From an uncultured Lachnospiraceae bacterium (GTDB lineage: Bacteria > Bacillota > Clostridia > Lachnospirales > Lachnospiraceae), in the NCBI GenBank assembly GCA_947594855.1, contig CANQEL010000001.1, positions 186,001 to 250,000 on the forward strand: a DNA stretch of 64,000 nt, written 5' to 3'. The notes beneath the pieces were generated by a model. It saw only the letters and a list, made by a program, of their open reading frames with translations. It was not told where the DNA came from and searched no databases. The position numbers and the translations under genes are program-made. This document shows positions 44,601-54,581 of this stretch, in pieces; the first letter of the stretch is position 1, and each line of letters begins with the position of its first letter.

Positions 44601-47600
44601 CTGTTTTCGTTAATTTAATACCGTCATATGTAACTGCAGTATAAGAAACAATTGTTGATTCAGCATAATTATCATTTCCTCTTGCCCTCACATTTACATT
44701 TACATTGTCATAACTCTGGAATGTAAACGGCTCTGAATAACCTTTTTGGGTATTAATTTCAATTGTACTCTTACCACTGCTTAATCTTGGTATTCCGGTT
44801 ATCTCAATCGTAGTTGCCCTATCATCCTTATAATCTTCAGGATTATCGAGAACTGCAGTAAATGCATCTTTGTTGCTGTCTGTCGGAGTCATCTCTATAT
44901 GGACTTTCGGAGCCTTCTGTTCCTCTTTAACCGCTTTTAAGTCATAAGTACCCCATACACCTGCATTTTGCTCGGTCGTATTCTTATCAGGACCGTAGTT
45001 ATTAAGCCAACTGCTGCCAAAATCAGTATTGCTGTATGAGCTGTTTACACTTCGTATTGCTACTTTAACATCTTTTCCGGCTATATCTGTAATCGGAATT
45101 GTATAACTCTGTACGCCGTATCCTACAGATACAGGTCCCTGCCATGTTCCGTCTCCAACTTTATACATTAACTGGTCATGGTCATATTTTGTATCTGAAT
45201 GACCCCATGTAACTAAAAGGCGGCCGCCTGAATTAATGATTCTAATATCCTTTATATTAGAAGTGCCTGACAGGGTTTCGTAGTATTTTAAAATTTTAGG
45301 ATCGACATCAAGATATGTTCTCTGTCGATAATTTTTCTTACTATTTGCTTCTGCTACCGTAGTAATCGCTGCGTCATTTTCACTAAAATCTTCTCTGAAC
45401 GAACTACCAATAGGATCATAATTAAGTCCTGTGATTATTACAGTTTCATTTGGTACACAATGCTTGTTACCTGACTTACTGTCATCCACCACTAAAGCTC
45501 TGGCATCAGATGTTTTATTTAACCTTGCAGCAACATCTTTTTCGTCTGAATCACCATTTACTACAGCATAATAATTATTACTATATGTTACTTTTTTATT
45601 TTTACTATCATTATCTGCCATTCCACTAGGCATTCCAAGAGTAAAACAATCCTGTATCACATGAGAACCACCGCCTGATGGTATTTTCCCAACTATACCT
45701 TTCCTGTTTTCGGTCCTTGCATTGCCCTTTTTATCTTTAACATTTCCATAATTCCTGCATCTGTAAAAATATGCTTTCTGATCATTGGTCGCAGATGTTA
45801 TTCCGCCATAAGAATCCTTCTCTATAATAACTGCCCCTGTATTCACGCAATCACTATACGTTACCGTAATTGTTGATTCCCCACTTATATATCCTGTAAT
45901 TCCGCCCGCATTTTGTGCAGTTTCAATATTTCCGTGGTTCTGGCATGATACAAATGCTGCATAATCATTAGACTCCACATTCGTCATAAAGCTGCCAAGT
46001 ATTCCTCCGGCAGTCTTGCTTTTACTTCCCGTACTTTTAAGAGTAGCGTAATTGATACACTTATTAAATGTAGCTCCTTTATATTTGAGCCTTCCTATGG
46101 CGCCGCCGACAACAGTACCGGTAATCTCACCATAATTTACAAAATTATCAATTATCATGCCGTTCCTGCTGTTGTTTTCAAGACGGCCGATAAGTCCGCC
46201 TACAGCTAAATTATCCGAAGAATCGTTATATGTAGAAGCTACCGTGGCAAAATTCGTACATTTTTTTATATCCATACCAGAGCTGCTGTAACCTATAATA
46301 CCGCCTGTACCTGCAAGATTGATATACTTGTGCACAGCTATGGTCCAATCTTTACCTGTGGTGCAGTTATTTACCGAAGCGCCTGAATTTAACTCTCCTA
46401 CAATTCCACCGGTATGACCCATGTAGTTATCAATACCTACTTTTTTACCTGCATTACTTACGACATCTAATAATTCTATATGATTGTATGATAAATTTTC
46501 TGCGCTAATATTTGTTTTAATTCCGCTGTCTGTTATGGTTCCATAACTTTTACCTGCTATTCCACCCACATAACCTGCTGCCGCATCTGTATTCTGGTAT
46601 CCGGTTGTAATAGTTGTGGCAGCATCAGTTCCAATATAACATGATTTAATCATTCCTGATGCTGAAAGGTTACCTGCAATTCCACCAATAGAAACCATGT
46701 TATCTGAAGAGCCGTTTGCTCTAAGGTTTCCGCTGTAACTACAGTCTGATACAGATGTTCCGGGAATTAAAGGCGCATATATTCCGACTATTCCCCCATA
46801 ACCGGTTCCACTGCTTCCCATATTGCCTGTGATATCTGCAGTTACCAAACAACCTGTAATACTTCCTATGCTGTATCCTGCTATTCCGCCCATATTGGCA
46901 TGAGAAGCATTTTTGTCCGCAAATCCTACTGCTGCAGAATCAAATGCGGTATCCGGTGAAGTAGCATTACTGGTTACTTTTACATTATCAATTTTTGCCT
47001 CATTTTTTCCTGCTGCTCCGCCGACATTTATATTATCGCCCGATACATATGTACGGACTTTACTGTAGTTTACTTTACTTCCCGTAAGTGAGTTTTTATT
47101 ATTACCTACAAGTCCGCCCACGCTGCTTCCGTTTTTACCGCTGTTTTTGGTATTCTGTACTTTGGCATATTCTACGGTACAATTCTTCACTTCAGAATTA
47201 TTGACACCGGCAATACCGCCTGCGCTGTTAAGAGCTTCTATTACAGTAAGATTATTATCGGCGCCGGTTATATTGCAGTTTGTAATTAAATTGTCATTTT
47301 CTGCCGCAATACCGCCTACGTTACCATTTGCAGATGTTACTGTTCCCGAATTAACACAACTGCTGATACTATTATTATTCTCTGCAACAATACCCCCTGC
47401 ATTACCTGACGCAGTTGCTGATATATCTCCGCTGTTTTCACATATTTCTATCTTCGAGCCGTTTAACCCTGCGATACCGCCGGCATTTCCGTTTGCTGCG
47501 GTTACCGAAGCCTTATTATTCCATGAGGACAATGCGCTTTCGCTTCTGTTATCGCCTATGATACCGCCTATATTCTTAACGCCGCTTATATTCCCTGAAA

Positions 47601-50600
47601 GTATAAACTTTTCACCTGAGCCGGTATAAATTACCGCCGGGATTACATCGTTCCATTTTGTTTCATTTATACCCGCTATACCGCCAATACCATAATTTTC
47701 TTCTTTTCTGTTTTCTTTTCCTGAAGAATTTATATATATTTCTCCTGATTTTACCGTATCAAATTTTACTGTGCCATAATTTGCGGCTACTATACCGCCC
47801 GCACAGTTATCATAAGCTCTTATGGTTCCTCCATTAAGACTGATATTTTTAATCTCACCATAGTTTTCTGCCGCAATTCCACCGACATAATCTTTACCTG
47901 TAACTGTATATTCTTTGTCAAAATCACAGCTTTCTATAGTACCTTCATTAAGTCCTGCTATACCGCCCACATAACTCCGGTTTGAATTACCTATGCCTGG
48001 AACTGAACAATTTTTTATAATTCCTTCGTTTACTTCACAGATACCGCCAAGGTAGCGGCCGTCATAGGTAGTCGTATCGCCTTCACTGTAGTTTTCACAA
48101 TTATCTACTACAGCGTATTTTGTTACTTTACTCATAATACCGCCGCTATAGGAATATGGTATGTTTTTCTTTTTAGGATGTTCCGTATCATTTTCTGTGG
48201 CTACCAACGTGGATACAGACGTTCTGTTTCGCATATTCTTTATAAGCATATGTGAAGGTTCTGCATTATAACCTATAACACCGCCCGCAAATATATCAGA
48301 TTCAAGGCTCTCTAAGCGTACATCAGACATATTATTTTCTTTGCCGCCTACGATGGTAATGCATGATTCCGATTGATTATATTTCACCTGCTCATAAAGA
48401 CTTGCAATCACATCTGCATACTTTTTCTTTAATATATCCTTACTACTGGAAGAATCCCATTCGTCTGCTTTATTCTCCATTTCACACAAAGGTAATACGC
48501 AGTCATGCTCAACGCCGTTATGATCTTTAATTACAAGCCTGTTATATCCTATACATCCACCTGTAAACGCCTTGCCCTTAACAGTTCCAAGGAAATTATC
48601 AGCTTTAAAACTGATATATATATCAGTGCCTGTTGGAACAACATTTCCGCCTATAACGCCGCCGACACAGAAATCCCCTGATACTTCATTCGGGTTAGAA
48701 ATCAACTGATTTGCAACCGCCTCATCCGCACTGGTTTCAAATATTTCTTTTGAAGCATTCAGTCCGATAATACCGCCAACAAATGCCCCTGTTCCTTTAA
48801 CATAACCTCCTGAAAGATTATAACCTTTTATGTCTGCGCCCACATCATTGTAACCTGCTATTCCACCGACATAGTTATTACCCATAACATATGCCGTTAC
48901 CTGTTTTGTCCCCGATTCTACGGTAATAGTTCCTCCGTTATATCCGGTTATTCCGCCTATATAACCGGATTTTGCAAAAAGTTCATTTGACAAAATACTT
49001 TTTGCTGTATCATCTACATATACTTCACTTGTACAATTAACAATTTCTCCGCTTTCAAGACTATTATAATCTATATTATCATCCTGTCCTTTTTTGACGT
49101 TATATCCGGTAATTCCTCCGGCATATGCTTCAATCGCTGCCGCCACACCCCTGTTAGTCCAGTTTTCTATTTTCCCGACATTTATACCTACAACGCCGCC
49201 GACATATTTTTTCCCAATAACATTAGTATCAACAACACCGTTTAATCCATCAAGCGCAATCACGCTGCCTGATGTGTCTGTAATTCCTTCGTTATAACCT
49301 ACTATACCGCCGACATATTGTTCTCCAAACAGATAGCTTTCCTCATTACTGATATTCTGTGCGTTACATTCAGAAATCGTGCCGTTTTTATTATATCCTA
49401 CTATTCCGCCGACATATTGACCGTATAATTTAGCCTTAAGCGTATCTTCATTTTTAAATATCGCCTTTATCTCTTCTTCTGTATAACGTGACGAACCAGT
49501 ACAATTTTCAATTTTTACAGCATCTGTATTATTCGTATTATTTAATATATATCCTGCTATTCCGCCTATATATTTTCTATTTGCAATCTCTCCCGGCGTT
49601 GATTCTATTGCACCATAGTTACGGCTTCCCGTTACCTTTATCCATATATCGGTACCGGAATTAACTTCTATATCGCCAATTATTCCGCCTACATATTGTT
49701 CACCTTTAACTAAAGCATAGTTTTCAAGTTCAATATATTTTCTTTCAATCCTCTCTCCGCCTGACGATACCTCAGATGTAATGTCCTTTCCCGTGATACC
49801 GCCGACATACGAGGTTCCTTCTACTTTACTCTTTAAACTTTCATCATCAGGCATTGTATTTTTTACTGAAAGCTGTATAAGGTCTCCTGTATTCTTTCCG
49901 CAGAATGTGCCGACATATTGTTCTCCCAAAGCCTGCACTTTATCTAGAATTACGTTTTGGATGACCCCTTTATTTATCGTAAACAATCCTACAGGGAACT
50001 CCCACTGATCATTGATAATATTTCCATTACCATCGCCGTCATAATTCAGCATCAGATACATATTATCTCCCCTGCTTAATGTTAAGCTGCTTAATACTGC
50101 CGGCGTTATGCTTTTACTCGTAAAAATATGCCCTTTCTTAAGCTCTTTTATTGCAGGAAACGCCGTATTGCCTGAAATCACAGGCGACAATTTATCAGGA
50201 GTAATCCCAGCAAGCTGTGAACCTGCTGCATCTGCGTGATTACTAAAAGCCTTATCCGTACAATACAGGCCCTTATTTACAAAATCACCCCAGTTAATAT
50301 CGTTATCCAGACGGTAAGTTACCGCCGCCGTATCAGTCACTTCCTTATAACGCACATTATTCAGATGTCTTCCGTTTACAATATCATATGTATTTCTGGT
50401 TCCATCTTTAGAAACATCTTCAAAATATACACAGCTGGCGTTACTCTGTTTCTTAGTTGTCTGCGGATATAAAGACCCGCTTCCCTGTACAGTACAATAT
50501 ATATTATCCGTATCAAGGCCAAAACGGGTAAAACTGTAAGTTTTTAAATATTTGTTATATGCGCTTCCCATATCCCAGTCACGCGCTCCTGCTTCACTGC

Positions 50601-51753
50601 TTGCAAGCTTTATATGCGTTATCCTGTAACCAAGTTCCGACGCTGCAACATCAGCTGCATCCATTATAATCTTAATACTGTTATCGCTTTTCTGCTCAAC
50701 AAGGAAAGGCATCGTAAATACATAACCTGAATCGCCATAATCTGTAGTATCTCTTCCCCATGGATTCCCCATTTCATCAAACCTTACAACACGGCAATCT
50801 ATAACTTTCTTTGCATTAGTACCCGAATGTCCAAGGTCTCTGCCCTCAAAAATAACATTCATGAGTTTATGTCCCGTATCCGTATCATACACTTCAATCG
50901 TGTACGTCATACGGTTAAATGCATCATCTGAACCGCCTAATGTAAAATTCAGGTTAAGGGTTTCCTCATTTCTGAGCATGACATTTTCAAGCACGGGTTT
51001 ATCTCCCCCGGCTGTTTCCAAAACTGCAGACAGGCTTCCTACTCCATAATAACCGACCATTCTCTTTTCCCTGTAATCGGCTTTGCGGCTGTGGATACTT
51101 ACCTGTCCTCTCGTGGTATCGTCATCCTGATATTTAAAATAATTTTCACTGTTTTTTCCAATATTGCTGTAAAATACGGAATATATCTGTCCGTCATCAG
51201 GAGTAAACTCCATACAGACAGACGCTTTAAGAATAGAAGGGTCATAAAGATATGGCACAAGCATGTCATACATCATACGAATTTCAGATTTGCCGTCTGC
51301 ATCAAGTTTATCCGGGTCATCACAGTATGTCTTATAATCCGCTTCTGTTCCCATGGCATAACATACTGTTCCGATATATTGTGCAGCGTTAGTTTTATTG
51401 ATACTTGCCGGCCAGAGCGTATTCGTGTCTATTGTATTTCCGTCTGCGCCAATAAGTTTCAGGACATCAAAATCAATGACATTACGGTATCCCGTATCTG
51501 TCATTATTTTTTCCTGAACTTTCGATTCAAGCTGTCCATGCGCGCTGTACTCGCCTATCTGGTTCTGGGCCACGGAATATAGTGTACGTGCATTTTCATT
51601 CTGCTCTTTAAAATGCACCCAGTTAATCCATGAACTTATTCCAAATATGGCAATGCCTGCAAGAATCAGAATTATACAGATTACCACGATTAATTCAACC
51701 ATGGTAAATCCCAGGGTATTCTTTTTTCTGCTATTCTTCATAGAATCTTTCAT
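41650..51753 (-). CDS. Giant (3367-residue) prepilin-like GLUG-repeat adhesin
   Basis: The N-terminus KKNTLGFTMVELIVVICIIL is a canonical class III-type prepilin signal (Gly, Phe, Glu at +5) with the pilin helix. After a ~600-residue head come some 30 GLUG-like repeats (YVGGIVGYNKNG pattern, residues ~650-2000), predicted to form a beta-helix. FnIII-like and other beta domains follow (~2150-3300), including a TPTPK linker near 2435 and a KETKETKETK microrepeat near 3120 encoded by 9-nt units. Ordinary pilins are 130-300 residues, so this would be a pilus-tip or surface adhesin inserted through the pilin helix. No second membrane anchor is seen. Two possible ATGs (codons 1 and 5). Confidence 0.85.
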   Translation of the reverse strand: MKDSMKNSRKKNTLGFTMVELIVVICIILILAGIAIFGISSWINWVHFKEQNENARTLYSVAQNQIGEYSAHGQLESKVQEKIMTDTGYRNVIDFDVLKLIGADGNTIDTNTLWPASINKTNAAQYIGTVCYAMGTEADYKTYCDDPDKLDADGKSEIRMMYDMLVPYLYDPSILKASVCMEFTPDDGQIYSVFYSNIGKNSENYFKYQDDDTTRGQVSIHSRKADYREKRMVGYYGVGSLSAVLETAGGDKPVLENVMLRNEETLNLNFTLGGSDDAFNRMTYTIEVYDTDTGHKLMNVIFEGRDLGHSGTNAKKVIDCRVVRFDEMGNPWGRDTTDYGDSGYVFTMPFLVEQKSDNSIKIIMDAADVAASELGYRITHIKLASSEAGARDWDMGSAYNKYLKTYSFTRFGLDTDNIYCTVQGSGSLYPQTTKKQSNASCVYFEDVSKDGTRNTYDIVNGRHLNNVRYKEVTDTAAVTYRLDNDINWGDFVNKGLYCTDKAFSNHADAAGSQLAGITPDKLSPVISGNTAFPAIKELKKGHIFTSKSITPAVLSSLTLSRGDNMYLMLNYDGDGNGNIINDQWEFPVGLFTINKGVIQNVILDKVQALGEQYVGTFCGKNTGDLIQLSVKNTMPDDESLKSKVEGTSYVGGITGKDITSEVSSGGERIERKYIELENYALVKGEQYVGGIIGDIEVNSGTDIWIKVTGSRNYGAIESTPGEIANRKYIGGIAGYILNNTNNTDAVKIENCTGSSRYTEEEIKAIFKNEDTLKAKLYGQYVGGIVGYNKNGTISECNAQNISNEESYLFGEQYVGGIVGYNEGITDTSGSVIALDGLNGVVDTNVIGKKYVGGVVGINVGKIENWTNRGVAAAIEAYAGGITGYNVKKGQDDNIDYNSLESGEIVNCTSEVYVDDTAKSILSNELFAKSGYIGGITGYNGGTITVESGTKQVTAYVMGNNYVGGIAGYNDVGADIKGYNLSGGYVKGTGAFVGGIIGLNASKEIFETSADEAVANQLISNPNEVSGDFCVGGVIGGNVVPTGTDIYISFKADNFLGTVKGKAFTGGCIGYNRLVIKDHNGVEHDCVLPLCEMENKADEWDSSSSKDILKKKYADVIASLYEQVKYNQSESCITIVGGKENNMSDVRLESLESDIFAGGVIGYNAEPSHMLIKNMRNRTSVSTLVATENDTEHPKKKNIPYSYSGGIMSKVTKYAVVDNCENYSEGDTTTYDGRYLGGICEVNEGIIKNCSVPGIGNSNRSYVGGIAGLNEGTIESCDFDKEYTVTGKDYVGGIAAENYGEIKNISLNGGTIRAYDNCAGGIVAANYGTVKFDTVKSGEIYINSSGKENRKEENYGIGGIAGINETKWNDVIPAVIYTGSGEKFILSGNISGVKNIGGIIGDNRSESALSSWNNKASVTAANGNAGGIAGLNGSKIEICENSGDISATASGNAGGIVAENNNSISSCVNSGTVTSANGNVGGIAAENDNLITNCNITGADNNLTVIEALNSAGGIAGVNNSEVKNCTVEYAKVQNTKNSGKNGSSVGGLVGNNKNSLTGSKVNYSKVRTYVSGDNINVGGAAGKNEAKIDNVKVTSNATSPDTAFDSAAVGFADKNASHANMGGIAGYSIGSITGCLVTADITGNMGSSGTGYGGIVGIYAPLIPGTSVSDCSYSGNLRANGSSDNMVSIGGIAGNLSASGMIKSCYIGTDAATTITTGYQNTDAAAGYVGGIAGKSYGTITDSGIKTNISAENLSYNHIELLDVVSNAGKKVGIDNYMGHTGGIVGELNSGASVNNCTTGKDWTIAVHKYINLAGTGGIIGYSSSGMDIKKCTNFATVASTYNDSSDNLAVGGLIGRLENNSRNGMIIDNFVNYGEITGTVVGGAIGRLKYKGATFNKCINYATLKSTGSKSKTAGGILGSFMTNVESNDYAAFVSCQNHGNIETAQNAGGITGYISGESTITVTYSDCVNTGAVIIEKDSYGGITSATNDQKAYFYRCRNYGNVKDKKGNARTENRKGIVGKIPSGGGSHVIQDCFTLGMPSGMADNDSKNKKVTYSNNYYAVVNGDSDEKDVAARLNKTSDARALVVDDSKSGNKHCVPNETVIITGLNYDPIGSSFREDFSENDAAITTVAEANSKKNYRQRTYLDVDPKILKYYETLSGTSNIKDIRIINSGGRLLVTWGHSDTKYDHDQLMYKVGDGTWQGPVSVGYGVQSYTIPITDIAGKDVKVAIRSVNSSYSNTDFGSSWLNNYGPDKNTTEQNAGVWGTYDLKAVKEEQKAPKVHIEMTPTDSNKDAFTAVLDNPEDYKDDRATTIEITGIPRLSSGKSTIEINTQKGYSEPFTFQSYDNVNVNVRARGNDNYAESTIVSYTAVTYDGIKLTKTDYVKTEFNDFYGNTIGGMSNQIIMDKQTGKDMDVLPTPTPKAGEIIWPEIKPDFYMDSELVVEDYVIDGDIALPVSVASGNSHVSSYGAEVTTVLNELPKDFMNYGNITARTYPWHGQVDFCWYGHPVVESVSLETILGYIKGKNLYDTKRYTNTAGQVSVFIDKNGKTALNDGYVLRLNKDGTYSVIYSSILHYRDTYSKQIDEKNYTVDHKNGAIISGSYSKKVYKEPVIEPEMVISDDGDQYTFCWDKKDTYTDEDKAAVYELQLIGHTTDENTGEAKEVLLETVTVDNKNVKGPYWTYTFIDKNGNWDYKNLTLYVERKGTVDTLGKTEVFPSCSERQFTVKVRFSRIARPSVSLQRDESGTIDKDELIYNIKWDAVPLDERKEVKAYELLIEPLNPDGIVNESKVIKKEIKPDTEEDNQVSTTFDFSGYEPGQRFNISIRALAKQTSEYYRDGIKGVVREMTLPSRQKTPDVSKLVIEPEYSMDTSMTLKEMNQGVVLALKNPDMSGIEGKYEIAVAIYDSEPSEQDKKDTSHVESGWNTGAERTIISKESAAVMSGNSADSAYRLVSGIDSKDAGKWLKIVIRNVSDNNISSWWSDKDADGLTVNYSWLRIPRVRVEEPEVTQEQSVLYYDVETGDWSLKEKEEGSEAVVSQTAFAFEMPLYADSCRIQRIGFEKETEFSSEAVYTRQDADWIYLEETEDSEDAYNVFMVSTREGFNEEMKKIKEAKETKETKETKTPEPVCLEDESAFFIGKLVKGKDALCLPVTEAAVLSENNDAENNTVMISSMLTWQEKGNVIRFILPDVENVKYAQGEYSEPVNYHTSQVSIQAVVQDKDAVNRYESSRIYNWYREYKDKKWSTGTVYLDDYETTADISEPLTFAASIFADIAYQAAYNNNTGKRHIYQITVTGDNQDVLDRRYIGAYSRQGDTADTLLALQKDIYESYKDKFIRFRRADIAEGKNISNWSEESVPIKLGGN

Positions 51754-51774
51754 TTATACCACTATTCCATTCTA

Positions 51775-52827
51775 TTACAATCCATACTGCTCCAAATCAC
51801 GTCTGTCATTGGTATATGCAAATGCCGTCTGTCTGTCTATCATGCCCTCCCTCATAAGGCGCATCAAATCCATATTCAGGGTGTGCATACCCATCCCGGC
51901 CCCGGACTGCATCATGCTGCCCATCTGATGGCTTTTGTTTTCACGTATAAGATTGGTAATTGCATCCGTACCAAGAAGTATCTCGGTCGCCGCAACACGC
52001 CCGCCTCCCCCTGCCACAGGCATAAGACACTGTGTTATAACGCCTTTTAGTACGCCTGCAAGCTGAGTACGTACCTGATTCTGGTTGCCTGAAGGACACG
52101 CATCTATAACCCTGTCAACTGTCTGAGCCGCACCTGTCGTATGAAGCGTGGAAAGTACAAGATGCCCTGTTTCTGCGGCCGTAAGCGCTGCCATGATTGT
52201 TTCATAGTCACGCATCTCTCCTACAAGTATGATATCAGGGTCTTCACGCAGCGCGCTCCTTAACGCCGCTGCAAAGTCTGTAACATCCCTGCCGGTCTCC
52301 CTCTGATGAATAAGGGCAAGTTTACTGTCATATGTATATTCGATAGGATCTTCAATTGTAATTATGTGATCCTGCCTTGTTTTATTTATATGCTCAATCA
52401 TGGCTGCAAGTGTCGTAGATTTACCGCTTCCCGTAGGACCGGTAATAAGAACAAGCCCTCTGGGTTCTTCCGCAAGCTTATATAAAAGCTCCGGCATATG
52501 AAGTTCTTCAAGCGTTGGAATATGATTATTGAGAAGCCTTATTGTTGCGGCTATTTTCCCTTTCTGCCTGAAAATGTTTACCCTCTGACGGTTGCCGTCG
52601 CTTGTTTCAACTGCAAAGTCAATATCAAGCCCTTTGTCAAAATCCTCCTTCTGCCTGGCACTAAGCAGATTATAAAGCATTTCCTGAGTCTGCCTTTCAT
52701 CCGGCTGGGCAAGAGTCTGCGTAAGTTTTCCATGTACCCTCATCATAAGCGGAAGCCCTGCGGATATATGAATATCCGACGCCTTTTCTTCCCTGCACAT
52801 AATAATCAGTTTATCTAAATCATACAT
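51775..52827 (-). CDS. pilT: Type IV pilus retraction ATPase PilT
   Basis: 350 residues, the family norm. Walker A ITGPTGSGKSTTLAAM, Asp box PIEYTYDSKLALIHQRE, Walker B REDPDIILVGEMRDYET and His box GHLVLSTLHT. It drives pilus retraction and hence twitching or uptake. It lacks the PilB tetracysteine zinc site. It lies between pilB and the giant prepilin gene. Confidence 0.95.
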   Translation of the reverse strand: MYDLDKLIIMCREEKASDIHISAGLPLMMRVHGKLTQTLAQPDERQTQEMLYNLLSARQKEDFDKGLDIDFAVETSDGNRQRVNIFRQKGKIAATIRLLNNHIPTLEELHMPELLYKLAEEPRGLVLITGPTGSGKSTTLAAMIEHINKTRQDHIITIEDPIEYTYDSKLALIHQRETGRDVTDFAAALRSALREDPDIILVGEMRDYETIMAALTAAETGHLVLSTLHTTGAAQTVDRVIDACPSGNQNQVRTQLAGVLKGVITQCLMPVAGGGGRVAATEILLGTDAITNLIRENKSHQMGSMMQSGAGMGMHTLNMDLMRLMREGMIDRQTAFAYTNDRRDLEQYGL

Positions 52828-52856
52828 AGCTAATCTTCCTTCATCATAAAATATTT

Positions 52857-54539
52857 TTATACATAGGCAACTTTCTTCAGCTCTTCAATTGAAGAAATGC
52901 CGTCTTTTACCATTTTGATACCTGCCGTCTGCAGCGTATGCATATTCTGATTTGTTACCGCATAATCCTGAATCTCTTCGGCAGTAACACCTTCCATAAT
53001 CATTTTACGGATATTTCTGTCTATCATAAGCACTTCATGTATTGCCACACGTCCGCGGTAACCTGTGTAATTACACTGGGGGCAGCCTTTAGGATGCTTA
53101 ATCTTTATCGGTCCCGTATTCATTATTTTCTGTTCTTCTTCGTTTGCCGTCACTTCTTCCGCACAGTCAGGGCATACTTTGCGCATGAGACGCTGCGCTA
53201 TAACCCCTACAAGGGAATTTGCAACCATATACGGCATAAGCCCCATATCTTCAAGACGGATTACCGAAGATGCGGCGTCGTTAGTATGAAGCGTTGAAAA
53301 TACAAGGTGTCCGGTAATAGCGGAACGTACCGATATATTGGCAGTCTCAACATCTCTGGTCTCGCCTACCATTATAATATCAGGATCCTGACGCAAAAGC
53401 GCCCTTAATCCGCTTTCAAATGTAAGTCCTGCCTGATTGTTTACCTGCGACTGGTTAATCTTCGGAAGGTTCTTCTCCACCGGGTCTTCTATTGTGGAAA
53501 TATTTACAGCCCTTTTGGAAAGTTCGGAAAGAATCATATACAGCGTAGTGGTTTTACCCGAACCTGTAGGCCCTGTAAAATATATTATTCCGTTTGGCGA
53601 ACCAAGCATTGTTTTAAGCTTAAGGAAATCTTCCTCCTGCATACCGAAGGTGTCAGGGTAATCTATAGGCGCATTGTTAGCAAGAAGCCTCAGTACGGCT
53701 TTTTCACCAAATACGGTAGGAATAACAGATACACGGAGGTTTACGGGGTCTCCCGCAATTTTCATTCTGAAATGTCCGTCCTGCGGTATCCTTCGTTCTG
53801 CGATATCCATACCGCCCAGTATCTTGATACGCGCAATAAGCGATGCATGAAGGTTTTTCTGCAGGGTTACAAATTCTACAATTACACCGTCTATACGCAT
53901 ACGCACTGTTGTTTTATCCTCAAACGGCTCTATATGTATATCAGAAGCATGCGTGGCATAAGCGCGTTCCACAAGGCGGTTAAGAAGATTGATGACAGGC
54001 GTATCGTCGTCACCCTCTTCATCAATGTTAAATTCGTCTGAATCCGCTATCTGCTCAAAGCTTTCATTTGCAATATTTGCAGCTGTTCTTGCCTGAACTT
54101 CACTGTAATAAAAGTTTATGGCATTTTTAAGTTCTTTTCTCTGGCATAATACTATTTCCATCTGCATACCGGTAGTCTGATGGATGTCCTCAATACCATA
54201 AAAATTCAGTGGATCATTTACAACTACGGTAAGTATTCCTTCCTGGGCACGTATGGCAAGCATCTCATACTTTTCCGCAAGAGGCCTTGGTATCTTCTGC
54301 ACTGCTTCCAAATCCACATCCTCATTGGATATGTCTATAACGCGCTCGCTAAGCTGCTCGGCAAGCGCGCCAAGTACTTTATCTTCCGTTACAAATCCCA
54401 TCTCTATAAGCGCGCCGCCAAGACGCAGTCCCTTGTGTGTTTTCTGATAATCAAGGGCCTGTGTAATCTGCTCGTCTGTTACATATCCGTATTCTTTTAA
54501 CACATCTCCGATTCGGAGATTTCTGAAATTATTATCCAT
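52857..54539 (-). CDS. pilB: Type IV pilus extension ATPase PilB
   Basis: 560 residues from ATG 54539 (GGTGG five bases upstream); in-frame upstream GTG/TTG codons are less likely. N-terminal MshEN/GspE_N domain (IGDVLKEYGYVTDEQITQAL), Walker A FTGPTGSGKTTTLYMI, Walker B RQDPDIIMVGETRD, and a zinc tetracysteine CPDCAEE...CPQCNYTGYRG. Many PilB N-domains of this type bind c-di-GMP; whether this one does is not shown by sequence alone. Confidence 0.95.
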   Translation of the reverse strand: MDNNFRNLRIGDVLKEYGYVTDEQITQALDYQKTHKGLRLGGALIEMGFVTEDKVLGALAEQLSERVIDISNEDVDLEAVQKIPRPLAEKYEMLAIRAQEGILTVVVNDPLNFYGIEDIHQTTGMQMEIVLCQRKELKNAINFYYSEVQARTAANIANESFEQIADSDEFNIDEEGDDDTPVINLLNRLVERAYATHASDIHIEPFEDKTTVRMRIDGVIVEFVTLQKNLHASLIARIKILGGMDIAERRIPQDGHFRMKIAGDPVNLRVSVIPTVFGEKAVLRLLANNAPIDYPDTFGMQEEDFLKLKTMLGSPNGIIYFTGPTGSGKTTTLYMILSELSKRAVNISTIEDPVEKNLPKINQSQVNNQAGLTFESGLRALLRQDPDIIMVGETRDVETANISVRSAITGHLVFSTLHTNDAASSVIRLEDMGLMPYMVANSLVGVIAQRLMRKVCPDCAEEVTANEEEQKIMNTGPIKIKHPKGCPQCNYTGYRGRVAIHEVLMIDRNIRKMIMEGVTAEEIQDYAVTNQNMHTLQTAGIKMVKDGISSIEELKKVAYV

Positions 54540-54581
54540 ACTGTCCACCAAATTTCAAAAATCTGTTTTATACCATGTATC

